A DNA stretch of 52,591 nt from Bacteroidaceae bacterium (GTDB lineage: Bacteria > Bacteroidota > Bacteroidia > Bacteroidales > Bacteroidaceae), in NCBI GenBank assembly GCA_024401095.1, contig JAKSLR010000022.1, positions 1 to 52,591 of the forward strand, in the 5' to 3' direction. The position numbers and the translations under genes were made by a program. Of this stretch, positions 8,372-15,899 are shown piece after piece; position 1 is the stretch's first letter, and each line of letters starts with the position of its first letter. The notes under the pieces are model-generated. The model worked only from the letters and a program-made list of their open reading frames with translations. It was not told the origin of the DNA and did not search any database.

Positions 8372-8386
8372 TTTGTTTTACAGAAG

Positions 8387-8433
8387 AGACCCTCCATACT
8401 CAACATAAAGAGTTAGGAGGGTCTCAGTTTTTT
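8387..8433 (+). terminator. Rho-independent terminator after the lipoprotein gene
   Basis: AGACCCTCC at 8387-8395 pairs perfectly with GGAGGGTCT at 8416-8424, extended inward by ACTC/GAGT, and is followed by a run of T. Confidence 0.85.
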
Positions 8434-8465
8434 CCTTGAAATTAGGGGATGTGAGCATTTCTTCC

Positions 8466-8473
8466 TATTTTTG
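8466..8473 (+). promoter_or_regulatory. -7 promoter box for the EEP protein; decides its start
   Basis: TATTTTTG is an exact match. The upstream in-frame TTG at 8471 lies inside this box and so cannot be a start codon; the ATG at 8498, 24 bases downstream, is the sensible one. Confidence 0.6.
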
Positions 8474-8497
8474 CATGTTGAAACAATAATATTATCC

Positions 8498-9448
8498 ATG
8501 TATATCTTAGCAGTACCTATACTTTTAGCTGTATTACTTGTCATTATCCTCTTACTCCTACTCTGGAATAGATGGAAGATTGCCCTGGTACTGCTTATCC
8601 TAGGTATTGCGCTCAACAAGAACACCCAGACATTTCCCGTACATTTGTCATATCTACAAGAATGGAACACAGAAACTGATTCTGCAACCCTCAATGTCAT
8701 GACTTACAACATTGCTCTGACAAAGAACAATGCAATTCTTGAATATCTGGATACCTTAAACATTGATATTCTGGCACTTCAGGAAAGTGGAGGGCTACCT
8801 AAGAAGAATAATCTCCAGAAACAATTCCCCTATCATGAAGGAAATGCAGTCTTCAGCCGATATCCCATCAAGAACTACCATCGGATTCATTTAGAAGAAG
8901 GGACAAGTGACTGGAAAGAGTTAGAAGATTCTGTCTTGAATCCTAAAAATGATTTACAGAAGAATCCTATGATTTTCTCTATGCAAATAGAGCATCCACA
9001 AGGAACCATCAATTTAATAACCTGTCATTTAAGATCAAATGGATATTCTACAGCCCGCCGCCAGATGGGAACAGAATCCAAATGGTCCGATGGTTTAGAA
9101 GATTATGTCAGAAGACTGGATTATGGCTATAAAGCACGTGCCGTTCAAGCACAGAGCATTTGTAAAGCCCTTAGCGAACAAGAAAAACGACCTACACTGA
9201 TTCTGGGTGATTTCAATGACCTAAGCGGATCCTATTCATTGAAAACCATACAAGGAGAAGAACTTTCGGATGCCTGGTGGGAAGGTGGCTTAGGTCCAGG
9301 ATTTACCTTCAATGCCTATCATTTATTGCTTCGCTTGGACCACATTCTCTATTCTTCTGATTTTCAACTAGAGCAAGTTCAGCTAGAAAGTAACATTCCA
9401 TTCTCTGACCACTATCCGTTAAAAGCTCGTTTAAAAATTCATTTTTAG
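8498..9448 (+). CDS. Membrane-anchored endonuclease/exonuclease/phosphatase family protein
   Basis: The protein has 316 residues from ATG 8498. The N-terminus holds two close hydrophobic segments (ILAVPILLAVLLVIILLLLL, then IALVLLILGIAL), placing the rest outside the cytoplasm. The catalytic domain has the EEP signatures in order: MTYNIA (metal-binding Asn), LALQE (metal-binding Glu), LGDFND (catalytic Asp/Asn) and a final SDHYP (catalytic Asp-His). Members cleave phosphodiesters in DNA, RNA, phospholipids or inositol phosphates; in Bacteroidetes this membrane-tethered type is common and its substrate unsettled. It is a single-gene unit. Confidence 0.85.
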   Translation: MYILAVPILLAVLLVIILLLLLWNRWKIALVLLILGIALNKNTQTFPVHLSYLQEWNTETDSATLNVMTYNIALTKNNAILEYLDTLNIDILALQESGGLPKKNNLQKQFPYHEGNAVFSRYPIKNYHRIHLEEGTSDWKELEDSVLNPKNDLQKNPMIFSMQIEHPQGTINLITCHLRSNGYSTARRQMGTESKWSDGLEDYVRRLDYGYKARAVQAQSICKALSEQEKRPTLILGDFNDLSGSYSLKTIQGEELSDAWWEGGLGPGFTFNAYHLLLRLDHILYSSDFQLEQVQLESNIPFSDHYPLKARLKIHF

Positions 9449-9461
9449 CCTTCTTTTTGCA

Positions 9462-9605
9462 TTCAAAACGACAATTTCTAGCTATTTCGTCGGTTTATTC
9501 GCCTTTAAAAGCGCAAATTGACGAAATGGTAGCGACTTTTTATCCATTATCTGTTTAATTTGCAAATGTAAAACAAAACTACTATTCATATAATTTTAGG
9601 ACTTA
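9462..9605 (+). repeat. Leader module copy 2, not followed by a gene
   Basis: Diverged copy of 7629-7780: TTCAAAACG at 9462-9470, TTGCAAATGTAAAACAAAA at 9560-9578 and TTAGGACTTA at 9596-9605 lie in the same order. It also carries an 8-base inverted repeat, ATTTCGTC at 9484-9491 with GACGAAAT at 9520-9527. Unlike copy 1, TTAGGACTTA is followed by ACAG rather than a start codon. Confidence 0.6.
9555..9562 (+). promoter_or_regulatory. Near-consensus -7 box inside leader copy 2
   Basis: TTAATTTG differs from TAnnTTTG at one position and lies at the same place in the module as the exact box in copy 1. The predicted transcript start is near 9569. Confidence 0.35.
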
Positions 9606-9786
9606 CAGAGAATTTACAAACTAAAGACTTGGCTATACTTTTAAGCTAGAAAATGCTTCTTTTCTTCATGATTATATTAAATGTAAATTAGGGTTATAGA
9701 TTAATTGTTGATAATTATTAGGAAAGTCCTAAGAAAAGAATAAGAGCCTCCTTCCCGTTGAGAAACGAGAAGGAGGTTTTCTTTTA
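9569..9786 (+). ncRNA. Candidate structured small RNA
   Basis: Between a near-consensus promoter and a strong terminator there is no open frame longer than about a dozen codons, but there is nested complementarity. TTAGGACTT (9596-9604) pairs with AAGTCCTAA (9724-9732), and inside it AATTTACA (9611-9618) pairs with TGTAAATT (9682-9689). An inner hairpin GAAAA/TTTTC lies at 9649-9664. Two perfect 8-9 base helices nested in order are unlikely by chance in a 140-base stretch. Ends are estimates. The closed-end, long-stem shape recalls 6S RNA, but I cannot assign a family. The alternative is a decayed gene keeping its leader and terminator. Confidence 0.45.
9747..9786 (+). terminator. Strong rho-independent terminator
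   Basis: CCTCCTTC at 9747-9754 pairs with GAAGGAGG at 9769-9776, with inner CGTT/AACG, then TTTTCTTTTA. No protein gene sits upstream of it within 300 bases, which supports a separate short transcript. Confidence 0.85.
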
Positions 9787-9818
9787 TACGCCACTACCTA
9801 TCAGAACCATTTTTTTCT

Positions 9819-9826
9819 TATCTTTG
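9819..9826 (+). promoter_or_regulatory. -7 box four bases from the hrpB start codon
   Basis: TATCTTTG is an exact match and ends only four bases before ATG 9831. If used, transcription would begin at or next to the start codon. Confidence 0.5.
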
Positions 9827-9830
9827 CAAT

Positions 9831-12272
9831 ATGATTGAAGAGTTATCCCACAAAGTAAACCAAGCGCTTGCCCTGCACAATACCCTTGTAGTGACCGCAC
9901 CTCCTGGTGCAGGAAAATCAACACGGCTTCCTTTGTCACTCTTAAATACCATAAAGGATGGAAAAATCCTGATTCTGGAACCCCGACGTCTGGCTGCACG
10001 GCAAATCGCAGAACGCATGGCTTTCCTGCTTCACGAAACTGTAGGACAGACCGTAGGATATCGTATACGATTTGAGCACAAGGTATCCAACAATACACGA
10101 ATTGAAGTTCTGACAGAGGGCATTCTTACCCGCATGCTTGTAGCAGACCCGACACTGGAAGGAGTGTCAATGGTCATCTTTGACGAGTTTCACGAACGAA
10201 GCCTCATCACTGATCTTGCTCTGGCACTGACCCGAGAAACTCAACAGCTTTTAAGGCCAGAACTGAAAATCTTACTGATGTCAGCCACCATTGACACTAC
10301 AGCCATCTGTCAAGCCCTACAATCACCCCATATAGAAGGACACGGGCAAATGTTTCCCGTAAAAGTAATACACACGGCCGAAGAAGCCGATCCTTTCAAT
10401 GCTGCAGAACTTACGGCACACACCATCCGAAAAGCACATCAAGAGGAAGAAGGTGACATTCTGGCCTTTCTTCCCGGAGAAGCTGAAATACGGAAATGTC
10501 AAGAGCTTTTAGGGACATCGCTAGGAGAAACAAAGATCTGCCTACTTTACGGACTTCTCTCCTCTCAAGAACAGAAGATGGCCATTGCGCCTAGCCCTGT
10601 AGGTCAACGAAAAGTGGTACTAGCTACCAATATTGCCGAAACTTCTATCACCATAGAAGGGGTAAAAGTTGTCGTTGATGCCGGACTCTGTCGAAAAATG
10701 ACCTTCAATGCACAAAACAGCCTCTCACGTCTTCAAACCGTACGCATCAGTATGGACATGGCTACCCAGCGCAGTGGACGTGCCGGACGTGTTGCATCGG
10801 GTACCTGCTACAGGCTCTGGAGCTTGGCAACGGAACATCGCATGGATCCTTCCAGAACTCCAGAGATACTGGAAGCCGACTTGACACCCATGATGTTGGA
10901 TCTGGCAGCCTGGGGAGAAACCCAAGTAAAGAATCTCTCATGGATTACCCTTCCACCGCCTGCTCATGTAGCAAAAGCCATACAGCTATTACAACTGCTG
11001 AATGCCCTGGACGAACAAGAAAAGATTACCCCACATGGACGAAAACTGGCAGCCCTACCTTGCCATCCACGCATTGCTCAGATGCTGGTCTGTGCACAGA
11101 CAACAGCACTCAAAGCACTGGCTGCAGACATTGCTGCCCTACTGGAAGAACGAGATCCACTGGAAGGAACAGAAAACAGTGCAGACCTGAGCCTGAGAAT
11201 TGCAACACTGCGAAAGCACAGAAGGGAAAACAAAGGCGGATGGGAACGCATCATACAATCGGCAGAACAATACCGGAAACTGGCTAAGGTGGAGGAAGAC
11301 AACAGTACGGTGAACCCTTTTGATATAGGAAAACTAATAGCACAGGCCTACCCTGAACGAATAGCCAGACAAGAAACAAACGGCAAATTTGCTATGGCTT
11401 GTGGAGATGCCGCTATGGTTGAAAATCAAGACATCCTTGCTGCACACGATTGGATTTCCATTGCCTCACTGAATGCACAGAGTGGTAGAGTATTTCTGGC
11501 AGCACCAGTCAGGATAGAAGACCTTTCCTCTCTACAGAAGGAACGCAATAACATTTCCTGGGACAGCAAACAAGGTAATATCATAGCCCGAAAAGAATGG
11601 CGCCTGGGCAAGTTGGTGGTAAGCACCAAACCCATTTCCGAGGACATACAGGAACAGGTCTTGCAGGTCATCTGCCAAGCCTTACAGAAAGAAGGGCTCA
11701 GCATGTTGGATTTCAATGAGAAAGTACAGCATCTGCAACGAAGAATCGCATTAGTCGGTACGTGGAATCCAGAACTGGATTTACCTGAACTTGATACAGA
11801 ATCGCTGCTGAAAAGAGCCGAAGAATGGTTGCCTCTCTATCTGGGGAAGTCCACCACGACAACCGAAATGAAGAAGATCAATCTGGAAGAAGTCATCTGG
11901 GGATTGTTGAGCTATGAGCAGCAACTGGCAGTGGACAGACTTGCTCCTACACACATCACTGTGCCTACCGGGAGTAAGATTCATGTAGAATATCGTCAAG
12001 GGGCAGAGCTTCCAGTCCTTCGAGTAAGGCTTCAGGAGTGTTTTGGATTAGTTGATACACCAAGGGTTAACGAAGGGAAACTACCAGTACTTCTGGAATT
12101 ACTATCTCCAGGATTTAAACCAGTTCAGCTCACCCAAGACTTGAAAAGTTTCTGGACAAACACCTATTTTGAAGTCCGAAAGGAACTGAGAAGAAGATAC
12201 CCGAAGCACTTCTGGCCTGATAACCCACTGGAGGCAGAAGCCGTACGTGGGGTAAAACGATCCTCCAAATAA
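9831..12272 (+). CDS. hrpB: ATP-dependent DEAH-box helicase HrpB
   Basis: The 813-residue length is close to E. coli HrpB. The motifs are Walker A APPGAGKST (Lys29), a Walker B of the DEAH class reading DEFH in VIFDEFHERS, motif III MSATID, motif V TNIAETSITI and motif VI QRSGRAGR. A helicase-associated domain and the HrpB-specific C-terminal region follow (YPKHFWPDNPLEAEA). It unwinds RNA using ATP; its cellular role is poorly defined. The start must be this ATG, as the next methionine is beyond Walker A. A promoter box ends four bases upstream. Its stop is eight bases from the stop of the converging hydrolase gene. Confidence 0.93.
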   Translation: MIEELSHKVNQALALHNTLVVTAPPGAGKSTRLPLSLLNTIKDGKILILEPRRLAARQIAERMAFLLHETVGQTVGYRIRFEHKVSNNTRIEVLTEGILTRMLVADPTLEGVSMVIFDEFHERSLITDLALALTRETQQLLRPELKILLMSATIDTTAICQALQSPHIEGHGQMFPVKVIHTAEEADPFNAAELTAHTIRKAHQEEEGDILAFLPGEAEIRKCQELLGTSLGETKICLLYGLLSSQEQKMAIAPSPVGQRKVVLATNIAETSITIEGVKVVVDAGLCRKMTFNAQNSLSRLQTVRISMDMATQRSGRAGRVASGTCYRLWSLATEHRMDPSRTPEILEADLTPMMLDLAAWGETQVKNLSWITLPPPAHVAKAIQLLQLLNALDEQEKITPHGRKLAALPCHPRIAQMLVCAQTTALKALAADIAALLEERDPLEGTENSADLSLRIATLRKHRRENKGGWERIIQSAEQYRKLAKVEEDNSTVNPFDIGKLIAQAYPERIARQETNGKFAMACGDAAMVENQDILAAHDWISIASLNAQSGRVFLAAPVRIEDLSSLQKERNNISWDSKQGNIIARKEWRLGKLVVSTKPISEDIQEQVLQVICQALQKEGLSMLDFNEKVQHLQRRIALVGTWNPELDLPELDTESLLKRAEEWLPLYLGKSTTTTEMKKINLEEVIWGLLSYEQQLAVDRLAPTHITVPTGSKIHVEYRQGAELPVLRVRLQECFGLVDTPRVNEGKLPVLLELLSPGFKPVQLTQDLKSFWTNTYFEVRKELRRRYPKHFWPDNPLEAEAVRGVKRSSK

Positions 12273-12280
12273 CAGAAGCC

Positions 12281-13288
12281 CTACATGTATTTGTCTGTAA
12301 ATTCCTTGACCTTCTGCGTATATTCCTTTGGGAACATCTGATAAGAAAGAGCATGGGGAACACCCGGAGTGAGCCAAATTTCCTTTGGTTCAGGCTTTGC
12401 TGCATGCACCTTATAAATCATATCCGTAGGTACAAAGGTATCTACATCACCGTGAATGAAGAACATAGGAAGAGAACTAAGTGAAACCATGTTCTGTGGA
12501 GATGCTTCGGTGAAATTCCAACCGTAACGGAAATCGCATACCCATGAAGCGATGTTCAGCAAAGGGAAAGACGGAAGGCCGTAACGCTTCTTCAATTCAC
12601 TGGAGAACTCATCCCAAACAGAAGTATAACCACAATCTTCCACAAAGCACTTCACATAAGGCATTGGAAGAATCTCTCTGGCCCAATCCAACTGAGCTGC
12701 AGGGCCCTTTCCTTCAACCTCCCCACTCACACACATGGTTGTGGCAGCACCCATGGATACTCCATGAACAACGAGCTCTGCCTCTGCTTCTGGAGTGGAA
12801 AAAATATCATGAGCAACCTTCATCCAGTTCAAGACATCCAAACGATCCAACCAGCCCATCTGAATGGCTTCGCCTTCGCTAAGGCCATGGGCATGATGAT
12901 CCATAGCTAAGATATTGTACCCCAAATCATTGCTATACATATAACCTATAGGCAGCATCATAATGGTGCAATCTGTATAACCATGTACCAAAACAACGGT
13001 CTTGTTTGTAGGTTTCTTCGCATAGGCATATACTGCATGAAGCTTGCTTCCATCAACCTTACTTACCACGAAGGTATCACGCAACAAATGGTTTTGTTGC
13101 ATGCTGTCAAGCCAATTGACTGTCTGCGGATAATCCTTTCGCATATTATCATACAACTCTTTCTCCTGAAAAAACTGAGCACGATCTACTATCAAAGACA
13201 TACTAACCATGTAATTGGCAGCAATGACAAGACAGACGATAAGCAATACTACCGCAACAAGAATGATTTTTATGACTCCTTTTTTCAT
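12281..13288 (-). CDS. Alpha/beta hydrolase with N-terminal membrane anchor
   Basis: The protein has 335 residues and begins with an uncleaved-looking hydrophobic helix (IKIILVAVVLLIVCLVIAAN). The fold motifs are the oxyanion strand VVLVHGYTD, the nucleophile elbow VHGVSMGA with Ser, an acid in FIHGDVDTFVP and a late His in PGVPHAL. This is the pattern of BAAT/esterase-like serine hydrolases of the extracytoplasmic type in Bacteroidetes. The substrate is unknown. It begins nine bases after the DUF5009 stop, so the two form an operon. Confidence 0.82.
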   Translation of the reverse strand: MKKGVIKIILVAVVLLIVCLVIAANYMVSMSLIVDRAQFFQEKELYDNMRKDYPQTVNWLDSMQQNHLLRDTFVVSKVDGSKLHAVYAYAKKPTNKTVVLVHGYTDCTIMMLPIGYMYSNDLGYNILAMDHHAHGLSEGEAIQMGWLDRLDVLNWMKVAHDIFSTPEAEAELVVHGVSMGAATTMCVSGEVEGKGPAAQLDWAREILPMPYVKCFVEDCGYTSVWDEFSSELKKRYGLPSFPLLNIASWVCDFRYGWNFTEASPQNMVSLSSLPMFFIHGDVDTFVPTDMIYKVHAAKPEPKEIWLTPGVPHALSYQMFPKEYTQKVKEFTDKYM

Positions 13289-13297
13289 ATTCGATTC

Positions 13298-14461
13298 TTA
13301 TATTTTCAGTTTAACGCCCCATTTCAAGAAGAAACCTACAATCCAAATGACAATATAGGAAAATAACAATGAAACAAGTATTCCTGTTATTCCATAATAT
13401 ACTCCATCGGGAAGAGTAAGCCCAAACAAACCTTTGAGAGCATACCATACATAGGGTACAATATAGCAAGTAAGTGTAGCAGTTCCAGCTGGCTTTAAGA
13501 AGTTGAACCACTGAGATTTGCCCTTAATATCTGTTAGCCAGAAAATGACAATAAGCAAACAGAAGAAGATTCCCAAACAGAAGAACAGCCAAGTAGGTGT
13601 GGCATATATCTTTGAGACAATCCAGAAACGATGGCAAATCACACCCAAAACCACAGAAAGATTGGCAAATGAGGCGAACAAACCTATTAGATTATAAGGT
13701 TTATCCTTTGCATACTTCAAGATAAGCTGTGTAGACACCACTCCACAGAAAGCCAACGCATGATGTGTCCATCCACCCGGAATAAACGGCAACAAAATAC
13801 AGCGGCTAAAATACTCCTGAGGAATTATATTCGTATTATTAAGAACACATAACAAAATAGCAGCGAGAGCAACGGCCACGTTTACCTTCAAACTTTGTCG
13901 GGTAAAGAGATACACCACAGAGACCACCAGATAAGTCCAGCCTATGAGGCCTAAAATACCCCACCATCCCGTGTGGAATGGACTCCCAGAAACATCGGCA
14001 TACACTAAAAGTGCGGCTAGTATCAGAGCACCTGCCCCACGGATAGCTGCATACATCGTCCGATGGGCTGAAAAGACGGGGCCTTCTATCCAAGTCATGA
14101 TAAACCCTATGGACATGAGCAACATAAACATGGATGTAGAAAGTGCACCATGGCTCACACAATTCAGAGTGAACAAGCCCATTACCACCAGCGAAAACGT
14201 ACGAACAAGAATGTGGGTAAGAATCTGCAACACTGTGTCCCCTTTCTTGAAACGGCTTTCCAAAGCCAAAGGAACGGACATTCCTACACAAAAAAGGAAA
14301 CAGGGAAAGATAATGTCTGAAAAGCCCAGCATATCTTCATCACCCGCTGCATGAAAAAGCCACTGAGGTACGCCCTTTAAGCCTGGAATATCGTTCACGA
14401 AAAGCATAAAGAACATGGTGATAGACCTCAAAACATCTATGGTTGAAACTCTATTTTTCAT
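13298..14461 (-). CDS. DUF5009 / NagX-like multipass membrane protein
   Basis: The protein has 387 residues and about ten membrane segments. The N-terminus STIDVLRSITMFFMLFVND and the next loop with GFSDIIFPCFLFCVGMS match the COG4299/DUF5009 family, related to lysosomal heparan-alpha-glucosaminide N-acetyltransferase. Such proteins are thought to acetylate sugars across the membrane, often near amino-sugar catabolism genes. No such genes are adjacent here; the partner is an alpha/beta hydrolase. It is transcribed divergently from the U32 gene, from a box at 14483-14490. Confidence 0.78.
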   Translation of the reverse strand: MKNRVSTIDVLRSITMFFMLFVNDIPGLKGVPQWLFHAAGDEDMLGFSDIIFPCFLFCVGMSVPLALESRFKKGDTVLQILTHILVRTFSLVVMGLFTLNCVSHGALSTSMFMLLMSIGFIMTWIEGPVFSAHRTMYAAIRGAGALILAALLVYADVSGSPFHTGWWGILGLIGWTYLVVSVVYLFTRQSLKVNVAVALAAILLCVLNNTNIIPQEYFSRCILLPFIPGGWTHHALAFCGVVSTQLILKYAKDKPYNLIGLFASFANLSVVLGVICHRFWIVSKIYATPTWLFFCLGIFFCLLIVIFWLTDIKGKSQWFNFLKPAGTATLTCYIVPYVWYALKGLFGLTLPDGVYYGITGILVSLLFSYIVIWIVGFFLKWGVKLKI

Positions 14462-14482
14462 AATATCGTGTCTGTCTGGCTA

Positions 14483-14490
14483 CAAAAATA
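14483..14490 (-). promoter_or_regulatory. -7 promoter box for the DUF5009-hydrolase operon
   Basis: On the minus strand it reads TATTTTTG, 21 bases before the start codon. Confidence 0.5.
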
Positions 14491-14545
14491 AACATTTTTA
14501 AGGATACGGCGGGCATACAATGCTACAAAATTATAAATTTTGTTG

Positions 14546-14553
14546 TACCTTTG
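14546..14553 (+). promoter_or_regulatory. -7 promoter box for the U32 operon; decides its start
   Basis: TACCTTTG is an exact match. The in-frame TTG at 14551 is part of the box, so the true start is ATG 14572. Confidence 0.65.
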
Positions 14554-14571
14554 CAGCCAAATTACAGAAAC

Positions 14572-15876
14572 ATGAAAAGAGAGGATTTTGAAATAATGGC
14601 TCCTGTGGGTTCCCGCGAATCATTTGCGGCAGCCATTAACTCGGGTGCCAACTCTATCTATTTTGGCATTGAGAACCTGAACATGCGTGCTCATTCTGCC
14701 AGCACTTTTACCATCAACGACCTGAAAGAGATGGCAGCTACCTGTGCTGAACACGGTGTAAAAAGCTACCTGACCGTAAACACCATCATTTACGGAGAAG
14801 ACATCGAACTGATGCATACCATCATCAATGCGGCAAAGGAAGCCAACATCTCTGCAGTCATTGCCAGTGACGTGGCCGTAATGACCTACTGCAACAAAGT
14901 GGGTCAGGAAGTTCACCTTTCCACTCAGTTGAATATTTCCAATATCGAGGCACTAAAGTTCTATGCCCAGTTTGCCGATGTGGTAGTCTTAGCCCGTGAA
15001 CTGAACCTGAAACAAGTAGCAGAAATCTACCGCGGCATTCAAGAAGAACAAATCAAAGGTCCTAAGGGTGAACTCATCCGCATCGAGATGTTCTGCCACG
15101 GAGCTCTGTGTATGGCTGTCAGCGGCAAGTGTTACCTGAGCCTGAACAACCTGGGCAGAAGCGCCAACCGTGGAGAATGTATGCAGCTCTGCCGCCGTTC
15201 CTACATCGTAAAGGACAAGGAGAGCGACATGGAGCTGGAAGTTGACAACAAATACATCATGTCTCCAAAAGACCTGAAGACCATCGGCTTCATGAATGAG
15301 ATGATGGAAGCTGGTGTACGTGTCTTCAAGATTGAAGGACGTGCCCGTGGACCTGAGTACGTACATACCGTGGTACAATGCTACAGCGAGGCTATACAGG
15401 CAGTACTGGACGGACGCTGGAACGAGGAAGTGAGCAAATCCTGGGATGAACGACTGACCACCGTATTCAACCGCGGTTTCTGGGATGGCTATTATCTGGG
15501 ACAGACACTTGGAGAATGGAGTGAACGTTATGGATCAGAGGCTACCGAGAAGAAAGTCTATGCCGGTAAAGGCATCAAGTATTTCTCTAAGCTTGGGGTG
15601 GCAGAATTCCTGATAGAAGCCGCCGAAATAAAACTGGGTGACAAACTACTTGTCACCGGTCCTACGACAGGCGCCATGTATCTTACCCCAGATGAGATGC
15701 GCGTAAATCTGAAACCCGTAGAAACTGCAGGAAAGGGAGTACATGTGTCTTTTAAGGTGCCAGACAAGATCCGTCCAAGCGACAAGCTCTACATCATGCG
15801 CAACTCTGAGGAATTACTTCAGGAACGAATCAAGCGTCAGCCCTTTGTGATTCTTTCCGAAAAAGCAAGACAATAA
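14572..15876 (+). CDS. U32 family RNA hydroxylation protein (TrhP-like)
   Basis: The protein has 434 residues from ATG 14572. It begins FEIMAPVGSRESFAAAINSG, the U32 N-terminus, and carries the family signature IEMFCHGALCMAVSGKCYLS plus the further cysteines GECMQLCRR that can ligate an iron-sulfur cluster. The length and the single peptidase_U32 plus C-terminal barrel match E. coli TrhP (YegQ), which with prephenate makes 5-hydroxyuridine at tRNA position 34. RlhA, acting on 23S rRNA C2501, is the alternative. It heads a probable operon through 23909; an rRNA methyltransferase is next, 23 bases on. Confidence 0.85.
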   Translation: MKREDFEIMAPVGSRESFAAAINSGANSIYFGIENLNMRAHSASTFTINDLKEMAATCAEHGVKSYLTVNTIIYGEDIELMHTIINAAKEANISAVIASDVAVMTYCNKVGQEVHLSTQLNISNIEALKFYAQFADVVVLARELNLKQVAEIYRGIQEEQIKGPKGELIRIEMFCHGALCMAVSGKCYLSLNNLGRSANRGECMQLCRRSYIVKDKESDMELEVDNKYIMSPKDLKTIGFMNEMMEAGVRVFKIEGRARGPEYVHTVVQCYSEAIQAVLDGRWNEEVSKSWDERLTTVFNRGFWDGYYLGQTLGEWSERYGSEATEKKVYAGKGIKYFSKLGVAEFLIEAAEIKLGDKLLVTGPTTGAMYLTPDEMRVNLKPVETAGKGVHVSFKVPDKIRPSDKLYIMRNSEELLQERIKRQPFVILSEKARQ

Positions 15877-15899
15877 AAGAAGATAGCGAAACACTATAT

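Noticed and set aside
8471..8497. TTG start giving a longer EEP protein
   Set aside because: The TTG is part of the exact promoter box TATTTTTG at 8466-8473; ATG 8498 is used instead.
14551..14571. TTG start of the U32 protein, seven residues longer
   Set aside because: The codon is inside the promoter box TACCTTTG; the family N-terminus begins at the ATG at 14572.
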